A stretch of DNA of 64,000 bases from the NCBI GenBank assembly GCA_944472135.2, contig OX235263.1, positions 35,951,379 through 36,015,378 on the forward strand. Direction: 5' to 3'. The notes beneath the pieces are model-generated. The model was not told where the DNA came from and ran no database searches. It was given only the letters and a program-made list of their open reading frames with translations. Source of the stretch: Trichobilharzia regenti (Eukaryota > Platyhelminthes > Trematoda > Strigeidida > Schistosomatidae). This document shows, piece by piece, positions 12,247 to 22,985 of this stretch (the first letter of the stretch is position 1; each line of letters begins with the position of its first letter). Made by a program: the position numbers and the translations under genes.

Positions 12247-12675
12247 TCAAGACAGCGTTTCAGTGTACTACCATTATTAAAACAAAAATTATTAAGTAGT
12301 ATATAACTTGAAAATGAGAGCTGATTCAACCTAGATGTTACAAGTATTCATCCAATGAGATGCTTCATATACGTGTTGACCGCGTATTCTGATGTTTAGT
12401 GTCTAAACTATACTTATGTATATGAATAAGAATGTTAAGTACGAAAGATAACGCCAACCTAATACGTGAATATGATACAGTTGTAAGTAGATTTTAATTA
12501 AATTATTTAGGTGTTTCAGCTGCAATGGCACGTTTTCAGGGGCGTCAGTAAAACATCTGAATAAACAAGGTAACTGGTAAGGGCGATTAGGACTAGATAA
12601 AATATAAGAAGGCATTGCATTTGGTTAATAATAAATCTTTTGGAGATGTAATTCGTAAATTTATTTTTATTTTAG

Positions 12676-13148
12676 AACAAGGATGAAACCGCTTTCACTA
12701 AAGAAATCAACACTTATGAATATGGGAGACCTAAAACACTTCAACCAACAGTAACAAACAATGATTTCAGAGATATTGCAAGGCCTAATCATATTACTTC
12801 CGCTGGGCTTATTCAACAACACCGTATGGGGTTTAGCAGTTCACTTCCACAGGCATTGGAAAAAATTAGTCTTGATTTGCATAATTCAAAACGATGGATC
12901 GACTCTCCTATCAGTACTAATTCTAATGTTAGTAGTAATCAGGCAAAAACGCCAACCAAGAATCAAGTAAAAAGAGTTGAAAGTTCACAAAATACAAGGA
13001 AACCAAGCATAATTGTTAGACAAGTAGATGCAAAAGCAGAAAGTATGACTATGGGATTGCCTAACTGCCGTGGTTTGCCAACGATTCCAAAAACACCTAG
13101 AATACTACGCACAAGGGTGTTTTTCAATCAGATAAAGATGGGGCTTAA
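12676..13148 (+). CDS. RIPOR-like exon 2
   Basis: 473-base exon bounded by TTTTATTTTAG|AAC and CTTAA|GTAAGT; enters in phase 0 and leaves with two bases of a split Lys codon. It encodes a polar, basic linker (NKDETAFTKEINTYEYGRP, then Ser/Asn/Thr/Lys-rich sequence) and ends with TRVFFNQIKMGL, the start of the conserved RIPOR helical block that continues in exon 3. The open frame extends unbroken for 157 codons, unusual for this AT-rich intronic DNA. The linker's length and composition look lineage-specific. Confidence 0.75.
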
Positions 13149-13977
13149 GTAAGTTACTAGTGAATCCAGATAAAAGTGATGTTTGTCTTTTTAATTAATA
13201 ATTTGTCACTTTAGTACACATTGCACGACCCTGAATATAGCTAAGTTATAAAATTAATTAATTAATTGATGGTTTTTAACAGATATTTATTAATGATACT
13301 AACCAGTTATCCACATATGTACACATAATAGGCTTGACTAGAAGAGCATTTCTGTAAATAAACCTTGTTGTTAAGTGTAAATCAGTTGCTGAATGCAAAA
13401 CATTAGTCACAATGGAATAACAAAACACCTGATAACGATTTAAACTTTCGCCAGGCTACTTAAATAAAAATGTTTCTTCTTTAGAAAGACTTTCATAGCT
13501 AATAGGCATGAACTCGGATTTTGTGCTTGCCGGTACTTGTCATCATGGTATATCTGAAACCTCGAAGGGACTGGTTTTCCTAATAAGTTTCATACCTGCG
13601 TCACTCACTACTACACTAATTAAGTCATATAACCATAATAGGCCAATCACCATAGAATACAGTTAGTTGTAATGTATTTCCTCTACTTTTTCACTACTTA
13701 TTTAAGTCATCCAATGTTACATTTTGACGAAAGAATTTATTCACTATTGCTAAAGGATTTTAATATAAATCAGTCTAACATCGCATATAATTTATATGCT
13801 GAAATTCCTATTCCTTTGAAGAATACAAAGCCTTGGTGGGTTTTGTTTTGGGCCGCTTTTGTAATGTCATTGGCTTTCAAAATAAGACACATAAAGTGGT
13901 TCTTCAAAATCATCATCTTTTTACTGAAATTTGCCTAAAAAACGAGCTCTTATCGAATTTCTACTTAGTTAAGAACT
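13149..13977. other. intron 2, unassigned part
   Basis: AT-rich. An 88-codon open frame at 13672-13938 (plus) has hydrophobic stretches (WVLFWAAFVMSLAF) but no recognisable family and no splice or promoter context. It is most likely chance. Confidence 0.3.
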
Positions 13978-14300
13978 AGTTTGGGAATCATCGGCAGTAC
14001 ACAGCCACTGCCAGGGTTCGAACCCATGACCTTCCAGTTGCAAGGCAAGCCCATATACCATTCGGCCACTGGGACCCGATTCAGTGGCCAGTCCATGAAT
14101 TCTCACTTCTACCAATTCGTGATTTATCGCGACCACCAACCAATGTCGTTGGTGGGACATCCATTCTCACACTTGGCTGGACCTCATTGGCCATGACTTC
14201 TCACTAGAACTCCAGGAAACTCCATCCTGTAGCACGTTACTAGCGAGCATCAGAATTATTTTCCATAGTTTGGTTTGTAAGGGTTAGTTTTATTTTTGCG
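13978..14300 (-). mobile_element. hammerhead SINE, subtype B, minus copy
   Basis: Contains, inverted, the tRNA-like head (GGGTTCGAACCC near 14020-14030 and GTGGCCGAATGG), the subtype-B body and, near 14235-14300, the unit start (GATGCTCGCTAGTAACGTGC) preceded by the previous unit's end (ACTAACCCTTACAAACC). The hammerhead part is truncated at 13978. It is followed head-on by a plus-strand copy. Confidence 0.7.
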
Positions 14301-14515
14301 AATGGCTGAATGGTATATCAGCTTGCCTTTTAACCGGTAGGTCCTAGTTTTGAACTCTGGCAGTGGGTGCATACTGCCAACGATTCCTAAACTAGGATGA
14401 AACAACTGTCCAGTATTCCAGTGCTGGTTTTCAATGGTTCTTTAACTGATATCAATCCGTGATCAACGCATAAAAACAAAACTAACCCTTACAAACCAAA
14501 ATGTAAAAAAATTAA
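14301..14515 (+). mobile_element. hammerhead SINE, subtype B, plus copy (degraded)
   Basis: Starts in the tRNA-like head (TGGCTGAATGG), runs through the ribozyme region (14365-14430; core CTGANGA replaced by CCAACGA, so probably inactive) and ends in the subtype-B tail with ACTAACCCTTACAAACC. It forms an inverted pair with the preceding copy. Confidence 0.7.
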
Positions 14516-15039
14516 TTAAGAACGCTTAGTACAGTTAGAAAGTATACTAACTACGTGTTAGTCAGTGTAGTTAAATACTGAGTTACAAACCAGGTGGTCT
14601 TTACTCTATGTGACACTCCCATCTAATATTGTATACTGAAATGTACAGTTAAATTCACTAATTTTTTGCTGTTTATTTAGCTGGTATGTATTAAAAGGAG
14701 TGTAATTGTGTGACAAGCATATCTGTAAGCATGGTAACTAACTAGCCTATCAAAGATAACACTTGGATTAAAGTCCTTACAGACTGACAGCAAAGAACAG
14801 AGATATCCCAGGAATAAAGTCTAACAATTCATAAAAAATGAATCTGAAGAAAACACATTTATGTAGGTTGCGTCCTAAGGAAAACTGAGGAGAAGGGAGA
14901 CAAATGCATTCGTAAATTTAATCAGCTACAGGGCATAGAAGTTGGAATCTATACAACACTTTACGGAAACGCGCGAATTGATTATCCAGTTTTTTCAATC
15001 TTCTGAATTCAAAACGATAAGTCTCGGGTATATAAAATA
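14516..15039. other. unassigned intron DNA
   Basis: No open frame or repeat family recognised. Confidence 0.35.
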
Positions 15040-15091
15040 ATCCATTTATAAAAAATTATATTTGTAAAATCTCAGCGATATTGAAATGAGT

Positions 15092-15140
15092 AATTCCAAC
15101 GTTTCGTTCGGCAATCTGGTCCGAACTTCTTCAGGGAAAT
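15092..15140 (-). ncRNA. hammerhead ribozyme motif, PLE type
   Basis: Minus strand: CTGAAGA core (plus 15128-15134), a 6-bp stem II of GTTCGG with CCGAAC, then GAAA, a minimal stem III (AC with GT) and a GTT cleavage triplet. Stem I pairs TTCC before the core with GGAA after the triplet. All invariant core bases are present. Such short stem III forms in PLEs are thought to work mainly as dimers. Confidence 0.7.
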
Positions 15141-15460
15141 TAATCGAAATTAACATAACACAGGTTTATAGATAAAAGGAACATCTCTTGTTTTTTTAAA
15201 AATTTTGTCTAATCATGATTCATAAAACAAGTATCAACCAGTATAATAAACAAAATTGTATGAGTTCTGATCAAAACTTGACCTCGGACTTACAAATATT
15301 GGTCTACCTTTGTTAAACACTTTAAACAGAGTGTGTATGTGTGTGTGGGTGAACAGTTGTAAAACATTTCTTTGTTTTGTAACTCATGATTCGACAAAGC
15401 TTTTAAAAAAACAAGAGGTGTTTCTTTTATATATAAACCTCTGTTATGTTAATTTCGATT

Positions 15461-15510
15461 AATTTCCCTGAAGAAGTTCGGAAGAGATTTCCGAACGAAA
15501 CGTTGGAATT
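15461..15510 (+). ncRNA. hammerhead ribozyme motif, PLE type
   Basis: Plus-strand twin of the motif at 15092-15140: CTGAAGA at 15468-15474, stem II GTTCGG with CCGAAC around a different loop, GAAA at 15497-15500, then CGTT. Stem II pairing is kept although the loop sequence differs from the other copies, as expected if the structure was once selected. Confidence 0.7.
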
Positions 15511-15640
15511 ACTCATTTCAATATCGCTGAGATTTTACAAATATAATTTGTTACAAATGTCTACTTCTCACTCGGCGCCCAAATATTTTAGAACTATTCT
15601 GTCAAATCTTGACGACAGTTCATTTAAAATAATCCATCTT

Positions 15641-16384
15641 TCCTGATATATAAAGAGATAATGAAAGCGCCTGAGGTTTAGATATATTCACAGAGTACCA
15701 AAAATAATAATAAAACTTCTTGTGTAAATTGACTACATATATTAATCATGCCTATTTGCTGACACTGTAGAAAATAAGATAGTGCTGCAGAATTTTTCTG
15801 AATCAGTTCCAGAGAAAACAAGAAATTAAAGTGGTGAAATGACTTGATCACTTCACTTAATCTGATAGTTGTATGATCCATTAAAAGACTAACTGTTGAT
15901 AAAATCCTAACATTAATAATAATGATAAAGACCAATTTGTAGCCTGCAAAATTTTAATTCATTTTTTTGACGGAGGCGAGATGTTTAATTAGCCGGCATA
16001 GAACGTGTATACCATGTAGCATCCAGCTGGTCATGCATTCTTAGTCAGAGTCATCGATATTAAGTAATCAACACATTTTTAACCGTCATCGATTGCATTG
16101 CATAAATAAGTAGAATAACTAAGATAAAGAGTGTACTTTAAACCAATCATGATCAAGAAAAGTTTCTGTTACGACAACAACAATCCAAAAAAATAATAAT
16201 AGTGTATTAAAGATTGGTGTATGTAGAGAATGACTTAAATGACTGACTAACAAATTTCGCGCAAAAATCCGTCTTTCTAAATTTTTGTTCTGAGATTAAA
16301 GTTTGAGATGGTCTTTAAAAAAAATGCCTTTTTCAGTGGACTGAGAAGACAGATTGTATTATAGAACTAAAAGAAAAGAGTTAT
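15641..16384. other. unassigned intron DNA
   Basis: AT-rich, no recognisable gene or repeat. Confidence 0.35.
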
Positions 16385-16526
16385 TTAATACAATTTGGAC
16401 TTTCCCGTCAACTGATTGGGACGAAATGTTGTTCGGCCTCAGGTTGACATGTCGGCTCAATGTTCGGGTGCTTTAGCGATGTCCGATTATTTAAATTGAA
16501 GTAATTTGGTGAATGGTAACTAGCTT
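16385..16526 (+). mobile_element. Sm-alpha-like retroposon, 5' part (split by SINE)
   Basis: Shares the block GACTTTCCCGTC, GATTGGGACGAA and GGCCTCAGGTTGACATGTCG with the elements at 29.1-29.25 kb (inverted) and 59.7 kb. It resumes at 16767 after the inserted SINE, and AACTAGC is repeated on both sides of that SINE. Confidence 0.7.
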
Positions 16527-16766
16527 TGGGTGCGTTGGTGGCACAGCAGTTAGGACTCTCGCCGACCATGCACATGGCCCAGGGTTCGATTCCCGGCCAC
16601 AGACGCACTCCTTTACCTCGCTAAGCCAGTAATAAGACTGGTAAAGAGGAAAGGTTGGGCATGAGGCTAGAAGCCCCATCCTGTGAAAATAAACACTTCT
16701 ACAGAATCTTCAAGCCACTAGCTTGAAGCCCTATGTTCCACTGGGAACGTGAAGGAAATAAAAAAA
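16527..16766 (+). mobile_element. tRNA-headed SINE with RTE-type tail, copy 2 (well preserved)
   Basis: Head at about 16529-16605 with A box TGGCACAGCAGTTAGG and B box GGTTCGATTCC. Body: CTTTACCTCGCTAAGCC, GGTAAAGAGGAAAGG and GGGCATGAGGCTAG. Tail: GAAGCCCTATGTTCCACTGG, then GAACGTGAAGG and an A-rich end. It sits inside an Sm-alpha-like element flanked by the direct repeat AACTAGC. Confidence 0.85.
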
Positions 16767-16970
16767 CTAGCAGTGGAATCTAGGATGCGGGTCTTGTCCT
16801 ACCAGGGACCCATCATCTGGATGTTCCTGCATTTCCCAGTGTATGATGAGTACTGGATTTCAGCCTCAGTGGGAACACCCCCGCTCACTGGGGAATGGAG
16901 GCACATCCAAATGATGAGTCCCAAATAGGACGAAACATGCATCCTAGATTCCACTGCTAGTCACCATTTA
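16767..16970. mobile_element. Sm-alpha-like retroposon, palindromic hammerhead part
   Basis: Two opposed hammerhead regions make a long hairpin: 16770-16840 read on minus is a decayed version of 16885-16962 read on plus. The sequence closely follows the S. mansoni Sm-alpha unit as I remember it (AGCAGTGGAAT at the edge, GTATGATGAGTACTGG in the loop region). Confidence 0.75.
16901..16962 (+). ncRNA. hammerhead ribozyme, Sm-alpha type (one core change)
   Basis: ATGATGA instead of CTGATGA at 16911-16917 (first core C replaced by A), stem II GTCC with GGAC, GAAA present, then a palindromic stem III and CTAGATTCC. The core C change should abolish or greatly reduce cleavage. Confidence 0.7.
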
Positions 16971-18039
16971 TTAAATTACTTCAAATCACTTCAAAAAAAA
17001 TTTAAAAAAAGTGAAAAAAAAGCTAAAAGAGGGCGCAACTCAGGCTTAAGGTTACTGTGAGAACAGATATCATGTGATTATGTAATATTATGCCAGAAAA
17101 TAACATAAGTACGATAGCTACTTGTTGACCTATAGTAAAAGTGATAAACCAGTATAGGAATAAACTCAATGATTCAATCTGCCACAGTTTGAAACATCAA
17201 AGAAGGGGTAATAGAATAAAACTAAAGGAATGAAAAAAATAATGTATTTCAATAAGAATAATTAAATATGTCTCAGCAAAAACTCCTATAATTTAGAGGA
17301 ATATCAAAAAGTGAATAAATTTGCACTAATCTTTGATTACTTGTGCATGATACTTGAGGGTTTGCTTTGAAACAATCTGCACCATTATGATATAGAGAGG
17401 CATGGCAACAAACCTAACCATAAAGAATTCCAGTTTATGTGTAACCTTGTATAATTGTTGAATGAATTTGAATGGCTTTGTTTCTCTTCTACTTTAAATT
17501 AATGAGAGAGTATACAAGTCAAAATATCTTTCTGTAGCTAATAGTATCGATTCCGTGAACTTAATATCATTATTAAGGAAGTATTAAAAAGGCTAAGACC
17601 CTTGAAGTAATCTTTCACCATCCCGACAACAATTTTAACGGAAAACAGAGACATACAAACTAAATCGATAAAATTTGATGTCATTGTCTTTTTCATTATG
17701 GGCTAGACAAATTTAGATTGAGATGAGTACTTTTCTAATCGATAATTCTAGTTTTTGAAAAAAAGTGTCCAGTACTTTAAAATAAATTCCAAAAGCACTA
17801 AAATTAAAGCAAAACTGACACTTAAGCTTTTCATCAGTCAATAGAGACATTTATAGATTTTGTCTTTCAACAAGGGATAAGAAAATTAACATTCCTAATG
17901 GAAGAAACTAAGATATTAATGGAAACATTTAGGAAAAGTGATTATTTGGTGATGATATGGTCCAACTCAACCCGGTGTAAATTATTATAAAATATGAGAA
18001 GGAATTTTAGGATTTTAGGTATTTTTCCACTTTACGTAG
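16971..18039. other. unassigned intron DNA
   Basis: About 1.1 kb of A/T-rich DNA without a recognisable frame or repeat. Confidence 0.35.
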
Positions 18040-18700
18040 AATATGTTACTGACCACTTCACTTATTGGGGGAACTGCATCAACCCTAATAGATTGATTGC
18101 TGACGAAATTTTAGCACGGTTACAAAAGGCATGTGTAGCATTTGTTAACTTACATCACCTCTAGCGTAGATGTAATACGTAGCTATCGATCGAAGGATGT
18201 ATATCTCGTGCAGCGGTTAACTCCTCCTTCCATTATTTCTGTGAGACATAGCCACCAAAAGTGGAAGACCTGAAGAGGTTTGCTGCTTTTGATCATAGGT
18301 GTCTGTGTTCTATCTCCTGTGTTAAGCGGTATAACAAGGTGAAGAATATTGAGGTTAGGGGTGAAGCGTCAGATTAGGAGGGAAAGTCAATTGAGGAAAT
18401 TGTGAAGCTAAATCGTTTGAGGTGGTGTATGCCGAACCATCGTCCTCCTTGACGGGCAATGTTAGCTGACATAGGATCAGGTTTTAAAAAGGTTAGGTAG
18501 GAGGAGATCAAACCAAAACATTGTATATGTCCACGAAGTCTCTGTTAGTTGCTTAGAAACACACACAGAGAGGTGTAGACTGTGTGGCTGATTGTGGTCC
18601 TCAGGATTCTACGAACTAATGGCTGGATTCAATTGATGAGATCGCTGAAAATCATTCTCAATGGCTCAGGTGTATTCATTTTCTGTAATCTTGCGGATTC
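18040..18700 (+). mobile_element. RTE-like (SR2-type) LINE, 3' end of ORF
   Basis: Broken plus-strand translation gives LIADEILARLQKACVAFVNL, VEDLKRFAAFDHRCLCSI, GKSIEEIVKLNRLRW and NEWLDSIDEIAENHSQWLRC. This is the C-terminal tail typical of RTE-clade reverse transcriptases in schistosomes (the R-L-x-W-x-G-H-x-L-R block and terminal S-Q-W-R). Several stops and frameshifts make it a fossil. Confidence 0.75.
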
Positions 18701-18889
18701 CTAAAATCTGCATGTTTTTCCATGTTACAACCCATTCTCTCATACATTTCTGCTAATTAAATTCCCTTGAACTTCTTATTTTCCTCTTTTTTGTCGACCT
18801 TTATGTGCTACATGCAGTGCATCAACCTGAACTGGTGCACTTGTGTATAAAGTTCTATGCTGAAACTCATTTGGTCAGTCAGTCAATTT

Positions 18890-19615
18890 GTCTAGGTTGA
18901 CAGAATACAATCTCCTATACGGTTGAGCTGAAGTACCCATTGAGTCATGAAGAAAAAAGACTCAATGGGTATTTTCGGTGATTTGAAGCAGAGCAAGAAC
19001 CCTGTGACAGTGAAGGAACTTGATACGTTTCTTAAGTTTTTTGTCAAACTTGCCATAGCGAATACAAGAATCAGTTTTCTGATGGGCTGTATAGACAAGA
19101 AAAAATATCCCAAGCACTTCTGGAAATATCTTCGTCGTAAACATATCAACCCAACTCATCTCTCTTTGAAGCGTCATACACTGAACGTCATCGACGAAAT
19201 AAAATCTCGACTACCAGAGATAGAAAGAAATATTTCACTAAGAACATATGCTCTATTTGAGCTGACAGAAGACGAGCAGAGAAGTTTCATGGACTACATC
19301 GATTCAGTTTCCAGAAGATGCTGTGAAAATGTGAATCTGAAACTCGCGAATAGCCTCAAAGCCGCTGAAACTTACTCACGTTTTCCCGCCACACCAAAAA
19401 ATTCGTTTTCAACTACTCTAGTATATCACTGACTCCTGTCCAATTGCAAGCCTTGTCGTTGGATCCAAAATTCTGTGATATTTCGACAAATTCGAGTGAT
19501 TTGGATATTAAAGTCCAGTTTGAAGCACTGATCCAACAGACAAATGACCTTCTTGCAGTGTCCAACTTCGCTGAATCTGTCTTTTATTTTCTTCATGAGT
19601 TGAAATAATAAAAGC
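18890..19615 (+). mobile_element. PLE fragment, N-terminal part of RT ORF
   Basis: Open from about 18947 to 19432 (FLKFFVKLAIANTRISFL, RTYALFELTEDEQRSFMDYI), then after a frameshift NSFSTTL, SLTPVQLQALSLDPKFCD and SDLDIKVQFEALIQQ. The S-L-G-x-K-F-C motif followed by V-Q-F-E is characteristic of the N-terminal region of Penelope reverse transcriptases. It is cut off near 19.6 kb just before an RTE fragment. Confidence 0.75.
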
Positions 19616-19689
19616 CAGTAAAATACCAGAATATACTCTGCATCTAGCCCGTTATTTTGAATGCGTACAAATTACTTCTTGAATAATTT

Positions 19690-20615
19690 ATTGATATTAT
19701 TTTTCGGGAGTGACGCAAGGCTGTCTATTATCGCCACTGATCTTCCTGATTGCAGACAACGGGCAAAGGACTCGCACAAAAAACTTGGAGGATCTGCACT
19801 TCGCCTATGATATATGTCTGATTTTCCACAAACTGGAAGATATGCAAGTTAAGAGCAACAAGCTGGCAGAAGAAGCATCAAAGATAGGACTTCAGATGAA
19901 CATAGATAAAACAGAGGTGATGAAGATTCCTGGCCAACACCAACAGCAACAACAACAACAGACGACAGTCAGCATCAATGGGAGGAACCTGAAAGAAGAA
20001 CCTGGATCATCGTTTCAACTACTGGCAGAACTGACGAGGATATCAAAGCCAGAATTGGAAAAGCAAGACAGGCTTTCATTACCCTTAAGTCTGTGTGGAG
20101 GTCAACAGCATTCAGCATCAAAAATAAGATCCGGATTTTCAACTCCAATGTGAAGCCAGTCAGTGCTACTATACGGATCAGAGACTTGTCGCGTCATAAA
20201 GAGAATCTCAAACAAACTTCAGACCTTCATTTACAGCTGTCTTCGCTCAATACTGAAGATCAAATGGCCAGAAAAGATCAGCAACAGGGATCTCTGGCAA
20301 TGACCGAACCAACCAGGAACCGATTGTGAAACAAATAGGCAGGAAGAAATGGAGATGGATTGGCCATCCTCTGAGAAAACAAACCATCAAGTGATATCAC
20401 TAGATGAGCCATTGCTCGAGTGGAACTCGAAAGGGAAGCGGAGGGTTGGTCGTCCGAGGGTGGGGTGACTTGGAGTAGGTCATGTGGGGAGGAGATGAAA
20501 GCATGTGGGCAGACTTGGAGCGGAGTGAAAAAAGTTGGCAGAAAACAGAAGGCAATGGAGACGCGCAGCTGAAGCCCTATGTTCCTCTAGGAATTAAAGG
20601 ATATAATAATAATAA
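19690..20615 (+). mobile_element. RTE-like LINE fragment with intact 3' end
   Basis: 5'-truncated copy. It starts at GVTQGCLLSPLIFLI (RT motif 4), with the active site decayed to FAYD, then GLQMNIDKTEVMKI, then in other frames KNKIRIFNSNVKPV and RKKWRWIGH. It ends with GAAGCCCTATGTTCCTCTAG and an ATAATAAT tail near 20600-20615. A CAA-repeat expansion encodes a Gln run at 19944-19961. The 3' end is shared with the RTE-tailed SINEs. Confidence 0.85.
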
Positions 20616-21225
20616 TTATTATTCTTCTAAATCTTTGTATAAGTTTCCATGCAATTTTTTCATCACATGAAAAAAACACTGCAAAATTTACGATTTAGCT
20701 GATTGTGAACAATTTTTACTAAGTTTTTAAGTATGCCTAATACAAGATTTGATGAATTTTATTATTCTCAATAATTTTTCTCACTAGTAAAAAACTCATA
20801 GTTAGACACATTTATTCCTTCTGATAGTATACATATGTATTTCTATCATTTGAAGAGAAGTCGTGTGTTTATCAGATACCACTTATAAATAATATAAGCA
20901 ATATATCATAGCTATAAGTAATAATCACTTGTGATGCGAATGCTTTCTTTTTCATATAAGTTTATGTTGTTTTATCACCAGTGCGCTATCATGTTGAAGA
21001 TTAAGAAAAAAAACGAAAAGACTAACTATACCCTAATTTAAATTCTAAAAGTTTAGTATGCAAAAAACTATACTAAATGTTATGTTTACAACAAGTATGT
21101 GAAAGAAGTTTTCAACATGACGTCTTAGAATTAACTGTTATGTTAGTGTTTGTAAAGATTTGATTAATTTAAAGTTTGATACCAGACTGATATCAGTTTA
21201 AATAACCTTTGAGAATCAGGGAGTA
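20616..21225. other. unassigned intron DNA
   Basis: AT-rich, no recognisable feature. Confidence 0.35.
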
Positions 21226-21400
21226 GCGACATGGCTGTTTCGTCTTGGCCTTGAGACTCCTCAGCGTCAAACACTTTGAACTTTCAGGTTACAAGGTGAC
21301 CTCGTTTACCATTCAACCAACCAATGGGATGAAATCCAATGGCCCATGAATTCTAACTTTGTTCAGTTCACAAAACAGATTGCTTGCTACCAGGAGCTAA
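21226..21400 (-). mobile_element. hammerhead SINE, subtype A, minus fragment (degraded)
   Basis: Read on minus it contains the end of the subtype-A unit: GTTAGAATTCATGGGCC, a tRNA-like head with an altered B box, and GACGAAACAGCC. It lacks the 3' tail. Confidence 0.55.
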
Positions 21401-21524
21401 GAAATCTATTGTCTTGGTTTCTCTAGTTAAAAACAGCTGATTCGTTTATCTGTAAAGCCTTCTAATGTACATATATACAACTAAGATAAGCTGTTTTCAA
21501 GTATTACTGTTGTAGGGATTATGT

Positions 21525-21735
21525 GTTTGATAGCATGGAGGATTTCATCATAAGCTGACATCAGTTAGAGAACCACTGGAATACCCACCTGGGAGTACTG
21601 GACAGGTGCTTTGTCGTAGTTTGGGACTCGTCATCACTACGCTGGTTCTCTAATTGATGTCAGCTCATAATGAAATCCTCCATTCAATCAAACAAAATCC
21701 CTACAAAACCAATACTTGAAAATTAACCTGATGCT
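21525..21735. mobile_element. hammerhead SINE tail, inverted hairpin
   Basis: Two opposed copies of the subtype-A 3' tail (GAGGATTTCATCATAAGCTG on one side and its complement on the other) enclose a decayed ribozyme region (GAGTCCCAAACTACGAC on minus). The unit would fold into a hairpin of about 60 bp per arm. Confidence 0.65.
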
Positions 21736-22110
21736 CACTTGTGAGTGACTGGCCCTATTCAGGCAGCTAACCTGGAGTTCTAGTGGGAAGCCGTCACCAG
21801 TAGGTTACAGCAGGTTGAAGATGAGGCAGTAACTCATCGAAGAAGACATTACGAAATGGTCACGCTATGTCATGCGTAAAATGGCACAAGTTAGAATTCA
21901 AAAACCATTGGATTGGGTCCCAGTGGCTCAATGGTCTACGAGCTCGCTAGCCTTGTGACCAGAAGGTCCTTGGTTTGAACCCTGGCGGTGGGTGCGTACT
22001 ACTGAAGAGTCCCGAATCAGGACGACAGAAAATGCTGACTGTCCAGTACTCCCAGGTGGGTTTTCCAGTGGTTCTGTAACTGATGTTAGCTCATGATGAA
22101 ATCCTCCACA
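21736..22110 (+). mobile_element. hammerhead SINE, subtype A, near full-length
   Basis: Unit order is clear here: start block (GATGCTCACTTGTGAGTGAC), body, tRNA-like head (CCCAGTGGCTCAATGG; B box decayed to GTTTGAACCC), ribozyme region 21985-22060 and tail (GATGTTAGCTCATGATG). The core CTGAAGA and stem II are present, but bases are inserted before the AAA and stem I is mismatched. Confidence 0.75.
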
Positions 22111-22273
22111 AGATAAGCTGTATTTCTTCTTTATCGATATTTTCTTTAGTCAAATTTCAATGGTAAACTAATTTAAGGAAATACACTCTGTGTATGTGTA
22201 TCTCTCTCTGTGTGTGTGTGAGATTGATATTTCATTGTATTCTGTATTTTGTGTTATTTTTTTTCCATTTTAG

Positions 22274-22346
22274 GGAACATATAGAATGGCATACAACTCA
22301 GTTACAACAAGCAGAATTGGATCAAGATATTGCTTTAGCGAATAAG
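22274..22346 (+). CDS. RIPOR-like exon 3
   Basis: 73-base exon between CCATTTTAG|G and AATAAG|GTAAAC. Its first base completes the Lys codon split after exon 2 (AA+G), and it leaves in phase 0. It encodes EHIEWHTTQLQQAELDQDIA, matching the end of the RIPOR first helical block (x-E-Y-L-x-x-H-x-x-E-L in vertebrates). The other two frames contain stops. Confidence 0.8.
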
Positions 22347-22559
22347 GTAAACAGTTATTCTTATTATTCTTCTTCTCATTATTATTGTCGTTATTTTCTA
22401 CCTCTTATAAGTCTACTTTTAAAAGTGAGTTTATATGAAAAAGCTATGGCCTTTAGAAAAGAGTGAATAGAAGAAGCTAACTCATGCCCTAACATATTAG
22501 TCTGTAGACATTTACAAATACTGATGAGTTAATAAACACTAAATACATTCTTCTGTATC

Positions 22560-22600
22560 AATGAAATATGTTGCGGTATATATATATATATATTTGACTT
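22560..22600. repeat. TA microsatellite
   Basis: Short TA run near 22577-22593. Confidence 0.9.
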
Positions 22601-22847
22601 TGTTCACTAAAGCATTAATCCACAATATATATATTATTGTGATTATTGTTTTCGGTAGGCATGAATATTCAATCTTATAATAAGAGATTAGATAGACATA
22701 AAGAAAGAGAAAAAAGAAAGTAACTTGTTAGATTTTTGCATACTGTGATGTGTAGTTAGCATTTGTAGTTTCGATTGAGTAATACCAACAGTAATAATAA
22801 TAACAATACTTGTAGACATAGTATACAGTTTATAGATGAGTTATTCC

Positions 22848-22985
22848 AGTATTATTATTATTATTGTATCCTTTAGTTCCTAGAGGAACATAGGGCTTCA
22901 GCTGCGCACCTCCATTGACTTCGGTTTTTTGACAACTTTTTCACCCTGCTCCAGGTCTGCCCACATGCTTTCATCTCATGAAAAA
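22848..22985 (-). mobile_element. RTE-like LINE, 3' terminal fragment
   Basis: TTATTATTATT tail at 22850-22866, then, inverted, CCCTATGTTCCTCTAGGAAC and a segment matching the end of the copy at 19.7-20.6 kb (including the GGGCAGACCTGGAGCAGGG region). Confidence 0.8.

Larger units (their letters stand above)
15040..15640. mobile_element. palindromic PLE terminal repeat (pLTR-like) with two hammerheads
   Basis: Two inverted arms, about 15050-15200 (minus sense) and 15405-15560 (plus sense), enclose a roughly 200-base spacer. The plus arm continues to about 15640. Both arms carry a hammerhead core, and the same sequence occurs at 34.87-35.12 kb directly downstream of a PLE GIY-YIG coding remnant on the same strand. 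That link supports a Penelope-type terminal repeat; PLE repeats with hammerheads are established in animals. No PLE coding sequence adjoins this copy. Confidence 0.7.

Noticed and set aside
13672..13938. 88-codon frame with hydrophobic segments as a membrane protein exon
   Set aside because: No splice borders, no family resemblance and AT-rich composition like the surrounding intron.
16529..16605. tRNA gene candidates at many places (A and B boxes)
   Set aside because: They recur as heads of dispersed repeats with common tails, and the sequences do not fold into a full cloverleaf with a plausible acceptor stem. They are SINE promoters.
22070..22100. CTGATG...GATGAAATCC in the SINE tail as a second hammerhead
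   Set aside because: It lacks CTGANGA followed by a pairing stem and GAAA. The real ribozyme lies just upstream between the B box and the tail.
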